21,982 nucleotides of DNA, taken from assembly GCA_019649035.1 (NCBI GenBank), contig BMAT01011069.1, positions 395,523 through 417,504 on the forward strand. The letters are read 5' to 3'. Made by a program: the position numbers and the translations under genes. The stretch is from Elysia marginata (Eukaryota; Mollusca; Gastropoda; Plakobranchidae). A model generated the notes under the pieces. It saw only the letters and a program-made list of their open reading frames with translations, made no database searches and had not been told where the DNA came from. The first letter of the stretch is position 1. Every line of letters begins with the position of its first letter. Below are positions 10,143 to 19,705 of the stretch, piece after piece.

Positions 10143-10572
10143 GAATAATTGGCTTTGCAGGTGGCCTTGGTTTTCAGCCTTCTCTTCTCTTTTTTCCTTC
10201 TGCCATTTCTCCTTCAAGCTCTTTAAAAAATTGTATATCAAATAATATTTTCTGAGGGTTAGACTGCCATCCATTTTGTTAATACGATCTAGAGATGCAA
10301 GTCTTCCTCTGCACATAGTAACTTAAGCATTGAAATAATGGCGAATGTCGCATAGTATGTTTCTATGCGTTCGTAATAACATAGTTATATATTATACCCT
10401 TGTTGACATTACGCTGTGTAAACAGGAATACCAAAAATAATTTAAATTTAAAAAAGAATGGCATTAGTTGTTAGTGTGTAAGTGCGCCCGAGTAAGTCTT
10501 AAAAGATAAACGCGACGTCTACCTCGATCACAGTTAATATTTTTTTGCAGTGAAACCTTAATATAGGACTTA
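10143..10572. other. unresolved sequence
   Basis: A minus frame (10316-10089) containing a Lys/Glu-rich run overlaps the unidentified fragment in another frame. No motif or repeat is otherwise visible. Confidence 0.4.
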
Positions 10573-10895
10573 AAAGAGAGAATGACAGAGAGGGGGGGAG
10601 ACAGGCAAATTGACATTAAACGATGTAAAAATGGATCGAGCACTTAAAGAGATAGTGGACACTATATATAGAGTTTTTACTAGAGACCATACAGTTTAAA
10701 GATCAAAGAGAGTTAGGGAGGAATCACAAATGCATTGGATAGAAAAGGGGAGTAAAAAAGAAAGGGCGAGAGAAGGTGTAATGGTGAATCGAAAATAGAG
10801 AGGATGAGAAAAACTAGTAGCAGTGATGAAAAAATAGAATGAGATGGGTAGATATCCAAAGACAAAATCAGAAGAAAACAAGGTAAATCTATAAA
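10573..10895. repeat. imperfect purine-rich tract
   Basis: The plus strand carries AGAGAGAATGACAGAGAG, a GGGGGGG run, then scattered GAAAAGGGGAG and GAAAGGGCGAGAG words. Pyrimidines are strongly depleted for some 300 bases up to near the CT array. Confidence 0.6.
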
Positions 10896-10947
10896 AAGAG
10901 CATTACAGGTTTGATATAGAATTGATATACGTCACTGCCATTTTCTC

Positions 10948-10973
10948 NNNNNNNNNNNNNNNNNNNNNNNNNN
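10948..10973. other. assembly gap (26 N)
   Basis: A run of 26 N sits against the 5' edge of the CT array. The array length here is therefore unknown, and any frame crossing it is meaningless. Confidence 0.99.
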
Positions 10974-11005
<32 letters not shown>

Positions 11006-11137
11006 CTCTCTCTCTCTACCTTTCTCTCCCATTCTCTATCTCTATCTGTCTGTTCTCTCTCTTTCTCTCTCTCTGTCGCTCCCTTTCTCTGTCTTTTTTT
11101 TTTATTATTTTCCTCTTGCTATCTCTTTCTTAAAACT
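10974..11137. repeat. CT microsatellite and degraded TTTC/TGTC tail
   Basis: Pure (CT)n runs 10974-11000, followed by imperfect CTCT/TCTG/TTTC sequence ending in a T-run near 11100. It has the same architecture as the array at 2863-3330. The leucine/serine-rich frame across it is not a gene. Confidence 0.95.
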
Positions 11138-11621
11138 TATTGTTGGTAAACATTGTCTTCAATTTGACCAAAATATATTGTGTACTTTTAAGCCACGCCA
11201 TAATGTTTTTTTTTAGTTTTCCAGTCACTGGCTGTTTTTTCTTTACCCGACAAAATAACCACTTCTATCTGGGTATGCAACTAGGGGGTCACAATTGGCT
11301 TCTTGCACTGCCCATATCTGAAGCGACCTCTATAAACATGTAAAACAGCGCTCCTATCGTGGGAATAACCAAACTATGAGAGTATCCCACAGCAGTTGCA
11401 GCCGGATGCGGAACAAAGTTGGGTGTCCATGCGATGTCCACGATACGCGCTCTTAATATAAACATAGCATGATGGGCCTTTTTGATGTCCTAAAAGACGA
11501 AACGGAAATGCCATTAAAGGGTAAATGACATTGTCACGAGACGTTGCTCTTGAGTGTACAATGCTTTGTTATTTTTTATCTTGTCATGTTCCTATGAGCG
11601 AATTTTACCCGGACTGGGTAT
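11138..11621. other. unresolved sequence
   Basis: A slightly GC-richer patch at 11345-11460 shows no frame or motif I can name. Confidence 0.4.
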
Positions 11622-11745
11622 AAGAGAGAGAAAGATAGGAAGAGAAACTGATTGGGAGGGGTATGTTGAGAAAAGGAAATGAGAAGAAGTCTTAGATATA
11701 GGGACGGACTAGACAGTTAGAAGCAGGGAGGTCGTAAACTCTGGC
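11622..11745. repeat. imperfect purine-rich tract, 3' partner of the CT array
   Basis: GAGAGAGAAAGATAGGAAGAG and following GAGAAAAGG/GAGAAGAAG words form a second purine block on the far side of the CT array. Confidence 0.5.
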
Positions 11746-12799
11746 CTTGAGATGAGTATCAAAGGCTGGGAGTTAATGACAACATCGACGTGCACGGGAA
11801 ACTCTCAAATTTGTCGTGTTTTATGTTCTTGGGCGTTTGACATTCGATGGCAAGTTCCAGTAGAGATAAAAAAAATTAAGCAAACAGTAAACCGCTCTGA
11901 CAGTCGGACATTGACCAGATGACCTCGAAAAGATGAAAAACATATAAACTTGTGTTAAAATTGTATTCAGTTATTCGGGTGAATCAACAGAAAGATGGCG
12001 ATATCATGTTTATTCATATGACATAAACGGCTCATCAAAGCAGATGAACTGAAGCACAACGCTTAGACAGTCAGAGGTTCAATCTAATATAATCTAAGCA
12101 TGTAGTCCAAATGAACTATCAGAACCCCTCTTTTGTACTCGCAATTGTCAAATAAAGCGACAAGGCTCATTATTTCTACTATATTATCTTTAAGATGCCT
12201 AAAATAATAAGTTATATTGTCATTTAAGTGTTTTAGTTTAAAACCATAAGCATATGAAATTTTGCTACATAAAACTAGAAAGTATATGTCAATAAGTAGT
12301 TTTACCCAAAATCGTGCATTAAGATATAGATATATCACATTTCTTTCAATAAAGGTCATGATTCATACATTGCGTAATCTAGAATTTCTGTGCTTTTTTT
12401 CAATTCTACAGCACTCTTAAGTGTGTTATTTGAATATATAGCGCACCATGCTGATACTAAAAAGTAAATCTATTTTTTTTCCACTAGAATATTGATAAAA
12501 GTTTAAAATCACAAAACTTCAAGTAACTTATTATTGTTCTCAAATAATCGGAAAGATGCGGGAGAATTTTTTTTCTAAGATGGATGATACTTAAAGTAAA
12601 AAAGAACAGTGAAATAGTTTTTGTACCTTTTTCTTCTCCCGAAAGTATCTTACAATTTTCTCTCTCAGATCTTTGGTTCGTAATTAAGAAATTATAGCAC
12701 AGAGTTTTCACTTCAAATATTTGAAAAAGGCGGTTTGTGTGTGTGTGTGATGGTAGGTGTGTTCTGTTTTGCGTGGTTAACTATTTTGAGTTTGGTCTA
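11746..12799. other. unresolved AT-rich sequence
   Basis: Two minus-strand frames of 91 and 75 codons (12084-12359 and 12484-12711) lie in very AT-rich DNA. The first peptide contains a loose internal echo, KHLNDNITYY and RHLKDNIVEI, but no known domain. A short (GT)n run lies at about 12736-12749. No gene is called. Confidence 0.4.
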
Positions 12800-13012
12800 T
12801 AAAGCCGTGAGAAGACGCGGGACTGGTAAACGGAAATCGATGGATGCAAAAAAAAAGGAAATCCCTGAGAGGATGTTTTTCGCTTCTTTTTTTTTTTGGC
12901 AGCGGTAAAAGGGCGAAATCTTCGGGCTTTTCCGTTTGTCCAGTGAAGCGCGCTGCCGGCGGTGTCCGGATGAGAGAGCACTAACTATTCTGCATGTTTT
13001 CATCGCGTCCCC
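12800..13012. promoter_or_regulatory. CpG-rich islet, candidate promoter or first exon
   Basis: GC and CpG content rise sharply relative to the flanks, with words such as AAGACGCGGGAC, GCGCGCTGCCGGCGG and TGTCCGG. A poly-A and a poly-T run sit inside it. Both minus-strand frames across it (66 and 68 codons, overlapping) look like composition-driven shadows. No TATA box or start codon context is convincing, so function is inferred only from base composition. Confidence 0.2.
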
Positions 13013-13493
13013 ACCTCATTTTCTTCTTCTACTTTGAGTTAAAGGGGTAGGCTTCAAATATACAGAGTCGGCCAGTATGAGTACTCCAGCACAGAGGATG
13101 AGTTGTTCACTCAGTTTTATTTTAGTTTTATTTGATGCTTGGACAGCTCTCGTACCATCGCTGTACCTTGCAAAAGGGACTTACGAGGCGATACCCATTT
13201 AAATCTGTCAACCCATTCAGTCAGGACCAAAAGATGAAATTGTCTGAGGTTTAAATCACTGAACTGTGAATTGTGTCCCATTGTTTTACATGAGAAATGT
13301 ACCACAAATATTACGTACTCCTGTCAGCTCATTTTTGCGTCCTTCACTTTTTAAATCCTTCTTTAGTTCTATTTAAATATGCGTCTTAATGGGGTTTTTG
13401 TTAAAGTTTCATTCACTGCTCTTGTAATCGACATTTTTTTTTGTCTTTCATTTTCAGTTAGCCTTTCCATTTCTGTCTATTGTTTTCCTTTTA

Positions 13494-13496
<3 letters not shown>
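13013..13496. other. unresolved sequence
   Basis: Nothing beyond a T-rich run near 13433-13441 and pyrimidine-rich sequence leading into the CT array. Confidence 0.45.

Positions 13497-13554
<58 letters not shown>
13497..13554. repeat. perfect CT microsatellite, 29 units
   Basis: 58 bases of uninterrupted TC. It is the purest array in the window, so it is probably young and length-variable. The 87-codon frame over it is not a gene. Confidence 0.98.
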
Positions 13555-13557
<3 letters not shown>

Positions 13558-13797
13558 GCATTTAAGCCAATTCCGTTTTGCCTTGGCTGCTCTCTACTGC
13601 ACCCCCTTCCCTCTGCCTGTATTATTAATCTTATCCAAATAGCAATCACTTTCATGCTTTACCATTTACCTGCATTTAAGATATTATATTTGTACTTTAG
13701 AGAGATTCCTAATAGATGTTGTTGTTGTTGTTGCAATAAGAATACAAAAACCTTCACAGCTATAACGTCAATGGTTTTAAATTATCATGTATCATAT
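13555..13797. other. short spacer with a (GTT)n run
   Basis: A (TGT)n run of five units at 13717-13732 is the only structure. Confidence 0.6.
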
Positions 13798-13960
13798 GGG
13801 GCAGCGTGTCTTGATGGTTTACCTGTCAGACTCGCGAGTAGGCATTTTCAGGTTCTATTCACAACCCTAGCATGTTTTGTCATTGTCTTCTTGTAAACTG
13901 TATCCTTAGTGTTCTCAGCCTATCCTTCTTGTAAAAGGACAGCCGGCTAAAAACAGAGCG
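13798..13960 (+). mobile_element. old tRNA-derived SINE
   Basis: GGGCAGCGTGTCTTGATGGTTT looks like a decayed tRNA 5' half with an A-box (TGTCTTGATGG for TGGCNNAGTGG). It is followed at the right spacing by CAGGTTCTATTC, a B-box (GGTTCTATTC for GGTTCGANTCC). The downstream body carries GTAAAAGGACAGCCGGC at about 13930, resembling a SINE body segment. The 3' end and target duplication are not resolved. SINEs are copied by LINE proteins and encode none of their own. Confidence 0.55.
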
Positions 13961-14544
13961 TGAAATTTGTGGAAGGCTAGTTATTGAAAGCCTTGTGTTA
14001 ACAACTAAAAAAATGAGTTAAATAACATATTAATTACGCTCTGCTGCTTGTTGGTCTGCTCACGGACGTCAAGCCTGAAGTTTGTATTAGACGGAGAAAG
14101 GCAAGTCTCAGCTTACTTTTGGGGAAAAAAAACTTTGGTCTGGCGAGAACTTTCTTAACTGGAAAAAACTGTAACCCTCTCAAGATGATTAAATGAGATA
14201 TCCGCAGTAGAATCTTTTTAAGCAAGATCAAACGAAAATTAGAGAAATTTTACAGTTTTAAAAGTTGGCTAGAAACTTAGAATTTCTTAGCTCTATTATT
14301 TACATTACATAATTATAAAAGATATGGCCTCTAGAGTACCGCTTGTTTAAGATATAATAATTTGTCACAGTATTTTTTTTTCAAAAACTATTTTTTTTCT
14401 TCTTTACCTTCCTTACTACAATGTATGGATAACCCCCTCCCCCAATCCTCTAATTTTTAAATTGCTGTTCAGATAAACGATGTTCCTGTCTTCGAGCGGC
14501 CTCAGCGCCTATTCTGAGATAGGTAGACAGTCTTTGAACGCAAT
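13961..14544. other. unresolved sequence
   Basis: The 65-codon minus frame at 14034-14231 has no recognisable motif. T-runs occur near 14371 and 14392. Confidence 0.4.
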
Positions 14545-15037
14545 AAATATAATAAGTACAAAAAGTAACTGAAAAGTCCAGCTGCTTTAACGACGGTTTA
14601 CAATAAATACTATACACTGAAGGAAACCTTGGGGTTGTCTGTGATGTGACGCCATATTAATTTTTCCAAATAGTCAATGTCAACAGCCGGGAATCAATGA
14701 TGAACGTTGTGAAGACGCGCCGGCGAAAAAGTCATTTAGTTTTGCTCTGAAACACCTACGCACTTCGTCGTCATTAGTGTAATGATTTCATTTAAACTTA
14801 CCTTTTAATTTGGAACAAAGTGTAAAGTTCAACGGAGCAAGATCCGGACTAAAGAGAGAATGAGGTAAATTCATTTGGAATCTGATTCGGGCATCTTGAT
14901 TGTTTCAATTTTATTCCAGGAAGAGTGTTGTCATGAACAAGAATGACATTATTGCTTTCTTTACGACGTAGATTGCGCGCGTTTCGAAGAAATTCAAATG
15001 ACTTAAGCAATAATTTATTTTTCTGTTCAATGTGACT
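14545..15037 (-). mobile_element. decayed mariner (DD34D) transposase fragment
   Basis: Cut-and-paste DNA transposon remnant. The minus frame 15037-14849 reads KSFEFLRNARNLRRKESNN then VILVHDNTLPG. This matches the mariner segment LRNLRRAIRRKRP...VILHHDNARPH, and the aspartate of HDN is the second catalytic residue. In another frame, 14865-14791 reads HSLFSPDLAPLNFTLCSKLK, matching HPPYSPDLAPSDFHLFxxLK, where the third catalytic aspartate normally follows LAPS. Here that position reads asparagine, so the site is lost as well as frameshifted. NHYTNDDEVRR and a FFAG motif follow in order, and the far end reads LDFSVTFC. At least one frameshift and two stops are present. The N-terminal DNA-binding half and the inverted repeats are not recognised. 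15038-15330 could be further decayed sequence of the same copy. Confidence 0.72.
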
Positions 15038-15719
15038 TTTTTACGATGTGTTGGTCAACTTTCTCCTGATACCTAGAATCTTCATAGAGGCTGGTCGACC
15101 ACAGCGGTTTTTGTCGGCTTGTTTTGGCGTGGTGGTCACCGCACCATATTTTCGACCACTTGCTTATTGTGCTAACATTTACCAACACATTGCTGCAGAC
15201 ATTTTAAATACATCATGGAACATTAGCTAGTGAAGTAACGGTTGCAGTAATGAACCAATAACCGCAAATCGTTCTTCAAAATGTTTCTGTGTTGCATCAT
15301 TTTGTCGCCGACATTTGAACTCGACTTTATGTTACGTTATGAGCAATAGAACAAGGGCACGACGCCACAGATGCATATGACGTGGAGTGTATTAAGATTA
15401 GAAATAGAAGAGACTTGTTGCCAAGTTTGAAAGAGTTATTTTAATTGATGAGGGAAGCATTGTGCAAGAGGCAATACTTTTCAGTCATGCCTCTTCAAAG
15501 TGAAAGTAAAAGACACCCCCGGATAAACAAAACACAAGAGTTAACATCACATACAATAAATTAATATCATGAATTGGATTCTCAAGCTTTGAGTATTTTT
15601 AGTAACTTTTAGATATTTGTATCTGTCCGTGTACATCTCCAGATCCCTGTGAAATGGAACCAACTTTGATGTTCTGGCTAGCACAGGTTTTGCTACCCTA
15701 ACTCTGCTCTTTTTTCAAC
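15038..15719. other. unresolved sequence, upstream part possibly mariner
   Basis: 15050-15230 is GC-richer and contains a 60-codon plus frame without a known motif. I could not align either strand convincingly to a transposase. A small hairpin is possible at 15466-15495 (AAGAGGCA, 14-base loop, TGCCTCTT). Confidence 0.35.
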
Positions 15720-15730
15720 GCCTGAGCAGG
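15720..15730. repeat. SINE target-site duplication, left copy
   Basis: GCCTGAGCAGG, identical to 16039-16049. Confidence 0.85.
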
Positions 15731-16038
15731 TTGGTTGGTTGGTTGGTTGGTTGAAGTTTTAACGTCTCAGTCAACTACGAGGTTATATCAGAGACGGCGC
15801 TGGGGACAACTGAAAACGTGCTGCCACAATTTAATGTAAGGAGCGCTTGCGTACACCACACCCAGTCACATTATCCTGACATCCGGCCGATCAGATTTAG
15901 CACTAAATCCATAATGCCAGACACTAGGCGGATCAGCTGCTAACACCAGTTTTAAAGTCTTTGGTTTGACTCGGCCGGGGATCGAACACGCATCTTCCGG
16001 TCTCTGAGCGACTGTCTTATCGCTAAGCCAGAGCCGGT
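15731..16038 (-). mobile_element. tRNA-derived SINE with (GGTT)n tail, complete-looking
   Basis: On the minus strand the element begins ACCGGCTCTGGCTTAGCGAT, giving an A-box (TGGCTTAGCGATAAGA at about 16030-16015). A B-box GTTCGATCCCC follows at 15987-15977, the spacing of a tRNA-type RNA polymerase III promoter. About 230 bases of body follow, containing GAGACGTTAAAAC near its 3' end, and it terminates in an (AACC)n tail of about six units. The 308-bp element is bounded by a perfect 11-bp duplication, so both ends are fixed. The intact boxes and identical duplication suggest a fairly recent insertion. The body resembles SINEs I associate with molluscs, but I cannot name the family from sequence alone. 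It encodes no protein. Confidence 0.88.
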
Positions 16039-16049
16039 GCCTGAGCAGG
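16039..16049. repeat. SINE target-site duplication, right copy
   Basis: GCCTGAGCAGG directly abuts the tRNA-like head. Confidence 0.85.
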
Positions 16050-17339
16050 AACTTTTTACATTGGTTTGTTTGAAAGCGCCTATGACATCTTGGAAGAAAA
16101 TGATTACGTCTATGTTATACATAGAAAACAAAACAGATACACTAAATATTAGAAAAGTCTATGGCTTTATTAACGTTGACTAATAAAGGTGTTTATGCCA
16201 TTTTGGTACTTTCTTTTCATAAATGCATTCCATAACATAACCTCTATCTTTCCTTAAGACATACACACTCAAAAATGTACAGAATAGGACTACATTTTTA
16301 GGACATTACATTTCAAAAAGTTTTTTTAATGTCATTACTGAAAGAAAACGAAAATCTGCATTAACTTAGAACTGCGTTGGGTACATTAGTACTTTTCGTA
16401 AATTAATGTCTATAGCTTAAACACAGTCGTCGATATAAAGATTCTTGTTATAAAAACCGTAGTAAAAATGACGGCCTGGCTAGCAAGCTGGGAAATGGTG
16501 GAAGCTCCAGCTGAGAGATCACAGTCATAACATTAGAAGAGAAAAGGAAAAAGGAAAGGCTAATCAAAGAAAACTACCAGTTAACTCTAGACGTAGTCAA
16601 ACCAAGGCAGACATTGAATTAGCAGGCGTCGTGTTTTAGTTAGATCCATAACACCCCAGGCTGCAGGACAACTCAGGAACAAACTCTTCCGGTCAATTTC
16701 CGGGAATGTCCGTTTACTTCTATTTTCTGTTTGTAAAGAAGATGGAGAAGAAACGTTCAGGGCTGAATTGGAAAACATTATTGATAACAAATAAAAGTAA
16801 CTATCGAATGATGTGAGTTTTGAAAAATAAAAGAATGTTTAGCGAATCTGTCGCTATATTGTAGTTGTCTAAGTGCAATGTTATACATCAGTAAATCTCG
16901 TACGTTCTTGTATTTACTTTTTCTCTTCTTCTTTTTCAAACAAATAAATTTTAAACTAACAATCTAGGATGATGAATGTTATGTCCATTTTTATTAAGAA
17001 AATCAGATGCGCTTGCGTTATGTAATTTTTACTTTGAATAGAGTGAAGTGCAATCTTGCACCAAGACAGAAAATTTATTTTGAAGCCCTATTTTGTAACG
17101 TGTCTGTGTACAAAGTTTCACTTTTTCCATTCAAATCACAATTTTGGACATGTTTAACAAACTCTTGGAAACAATGGCAAAACGTTCCTTGGTTGGTTTT
17201 GCAGGCATTGGACTCCCTTAGTGTCAGGGGCATGTCTTTTCTTTTATTATCTTTCCAATAGGAAGTTAACAAATTTTTAACTGTTTTTCATGGTGTGAGA
17301 AAAAACCTATCTTTAACATAACCTATGTGGCAAATTGGA
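16050..17339. other. unresolved sequence
   Basis: Frames of 65-84 codons occur on both strands (16587-16790 minus; 17007-17261 plus, with an overlapping minus frame 17075-17272). None has a recognisable domain. Confidence 0.4.
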
Positions 17340-17369
17340 CGATCTGTAAGATTTTATCCGCTACCAGCC

Positions 17370-17500
17370 CACTCTGGAGGACGAAGCGCATAGCGGAGAA
17401 AATCCAAGATGGCTGATGTGCTAAAGGGGCCTGTCAGTCAATCGTCTGTTATAAAAGCCATGCTATCTTATGGGTGTTCTTACGTCATACGTTATCGTCG
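17370..17500 (+). promoter_or_regulatory. candidate promoter-like patch
   Basis: CCAAGATGGCTG at about 17404 fits a YY1-type core (AAGATGGC). TATAAAAG at 17450-17457 fits a TATA box, and TTACGTCAT near 17480 fits a CRE. The patch is GC-richer than its flanks. No coding exon is visible downstream, so this is motif co-occurrence only. Confidence 0.18.
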
Positions 17501-19020
17501 TCGGTGCGCAAGGTCTCTATTAACAGGTTCACAACGGTATAAAGCTTAGGCCAAAAATGTTCTTGAAAACTTGAATCTTTTTAAACCTCTCGATTTAGAA
17601 CCATGCCAAAAACTTTGTTTCGGCAAGGGTGTAGCTATTCCATCTTTCATGCTCCTGCAAAAAAAGAAAAGATTGCTACGCCTCCCAAAAATGAGCTACA
17701 ACTTTTAAAACTGCTATCGGTTGACATTGACGTAATTTTAACGACAGTCACGTGGTTAGAATAAAGAATCCGCAAATTTGGCATATGATAAGAGATATTT
17801 TTTTTTTATTTTTAAAATTTTTTAGTTATTAAGATTTTTTCATGAGTCTGTAAGAGTAAGGAGAATGCTGTACTATGTTGTCGTTGGAAAAAAGTTCCGA
17901 ATGGCGGCTTCGGCAGATTATTTTGAAGATACTTTAACAAGTTTTTTACAATACCTATTAATATTATTGCCCCATTCTTAATAAAAACTTGAAGAAAAAG
18001 ACACTTATAAAACAAGCAACCAGAAGCTATAACAAAATTAGAATTTGCGTTTATCGTAGTAGACCTCAAAGATATTGGAAGAACAAGCATGTGAAGTCCG
18101 ATAGATAAATAAATATTCTTTCATTAAGTAATACCTTCCTTTCCTAAAAGTAGAACGGAAGATGAATGCAATATATCCTAAAAGATAATTGAACAAGCGT
18201 GACTTTGACTGAAAATCAAATAACAGCGTAACCATACATTACACCGAATAACCTTTCGATTCTTTTTCTTTTCGCTTTTTATTGTGTTGTAAAGAGTATT
18301 TTAATTTTTAAAAAAACGACAATTTTATTGTGAGGATTTTTAAAGAAATTTTATGCCATGTTCTCCAAGCAAAACCATCAGAACACATATGAAAGCAAAG
18401 TCTACACCACCAGTAAATAAGTTTTAAATGGCATGACTTAAATAAATTTTTACAAACCATCTCATTATGTCTTTGCTTGTCTGCATCAGAGGATTATCTT
18501 TGAAAACTTCTAGAGAACTGTAAAAGCTAATTGCGAACTTGTGGCTCATTTAGTTCAATATAGGCCTCCATCAAATTATCAAAATAAATGAATAGCGAAC
18601 AGCCGGACACAAAATTGTCGTTAGAAAGCTTCTCTACTTTCACTCATGGTAATTTCTCTTGCAACCACTGATACTGAATTGCTATCGCAGTGTGTATATT
18701 CAAATGCGTTGATAATGCAACTTTAAGAGGTTCTGAGCATTTGAGACTGCACAAAGTTGTAGTGACCCTTTCAGAAAGTTTTCAATTTTGTTGACTTAAA
18801 ACTTAGCTCTTAAATACATTTTATACAAAAAAAAAGATTATTCATAACCAGTTTTTTTTCACCTCATTTTGTTCTCGCACAGTCTAATTAGTAACCAGTA
18901 TACCTTTTTAGCATCAAGAGGAAGAAATGTCAAAATAGCGCGTAACACCAGGTAATTGGTAAGACCTTTCACTGCCTCAAGCCAGATGCTCAATTACGCC
19001 TTAGCCAAAGTTGAACATTA
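17501..19020. other. unresolved AT-rich sequence
   Basis: Two overlapping minus frames (17812-18090, 92 codons; 18038-18235, 65 codons) show no known motif, and no repeat was recognised. Confidence 0.4.
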
Positions 19021-19044
19021 AAAAACAACCTTTTACAAAAGCAG

Positions 19045-19110
19045 AATGTTGACATGGAAGACCAGGGCTCAAACTCTGGACCTCTCGTTCCAAAAGCTAG
19101 CATGGATTTA
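19045..19110 (-). mobile_element. possible tRNA-SINE scrap (B-box-like)
   Basis: The minus strand reads GGAACGAGAGGTCCAGAGTTTGAGCCCTGG. GTTTGAGCCC at 19074-19065 is close to a B-box, and the preceding stretch looks like a tRNA anticodon-to-variable region. No good A-box is left. Confidence 0.3.
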
Positions 19111-19499
19111 TTAGGGTGGCTTTTTTTCCTTCAGAATCCGACCTAATACGATTAATTGTAAAGTGACGAATTATGTTTTGATCGAAGCTGAAACTGAACG
19201 TTGACATTACCACTTACTCTTCAGTTTTGTAGTGTTAATTAAGTATCAGACTACGCAGAGCCACTCCTACCTCAAAATAAAAAGGAGAAATGAAAGACAT
19301 GCTCAACAGTACTGTGAGGAATGGGCATAGACCACGTGCATGCTCGCTTTGCTAACTGACTATTTAAGCTAAGGCACTGGCAATACAAACTGGCTGACTA
19401 TAGGTAACCTTGGTGGTCGCATTAATTTTTTTTTTTAATTTTTTTATACACAATATTAATCCCTTTCGGAAAATTTGTCTTCGTTACTCAGCGTAACTG
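19111..19499. other. unresolved sequence with a T-rich run
   Basis: A T-rich run lies at 19426-19446. CTAAGGCACTGGCAATACAA at 19369-19388 resembles the sequence flanking the tRNA-like head of the next SINE and may be its diverged target duplication. Confidence 0.35.
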
Positions 19500-19705
19500 T
19501 GTCGCCACAGAGCAGCGCCACTAATGCCTCAACAGGCCAGTACATTTGAAGCCTTTAGCTGGGTACCCATTTTACAGATGGGTGGACTGGGGAAAGTTAA
19601 AGTAAATTGCTTTCCCAAGGCAATTGCAACATGGCATTGTCAGGAATCGAACACACGCCCTCCAGATCTCGAGCCCGACGCGCTAACCACTCCGCCACGC
19701 TGCCC
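19500..19705 (-). mobile_element. tRNA-derived SINE
   Basis: The minus strand begins GGGCAGCGTGGCGGAGTGG, giving a strong A-box (TGGCGGAGTGGTTAGCGCG at 19697-19679) and a B-box GTTCGATTCC at 19652-19643, with a Leu/Ser-tRNA-like arm between them. The body then reads CTTGGGAAAGCAATTTACTT, followed by CCCCAGTCCACCC and TGTAAAATGGGTACC. I recall this body type from molluscan SINEs. The 3' end is not clear and could extend towards 19389. The 61-codon plus frame across it is an artefact of the repeat. The boxes are well preserved, although the family is not named. Confidence 0.78.

Noticed and set aside
10696-10881. 61-codon minus frame resembling a membrane protein
   Set aside because: It is the complement of a purine-rich tract, so Phe, Ser and Leu dominate by composition.
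10922-11149. 75-codon plus frame containing unknown residues
   Set aside because: It crosses the 26-N gap and a CT microsatellite.
12084-12359. 91-codon minus frame with an internal KHLNDNI/RHLKDNI echo
   Set aside because: Two copies of a short motif in very AT-rich DNA do not make a repeat protein, and no family was recognised.
13379-13642. 87-codon plus frame with a long Ser/Leu run
   Set aside because: The core is the 58-bp CT array, and neither flank shows a domain.
13654-13896. 80-codon plus frame with a run of cysteines
   Set aside because: The cysteines come from the (TGT)n run, and the remainder is the old SINE head.
15466-15495. 8-bp hairpin as a terminator or small RNA
   Set aside because: The stem is short with a 14-base loop, and no RNA gene context surrounds it, so chance is likely.
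19500-19705. Functional tRNA gene in the SINE head
   Set aside because: The A and B boxes are good, but I did not find acceptor-stem pairing, and the sequence continues into a SINE body.
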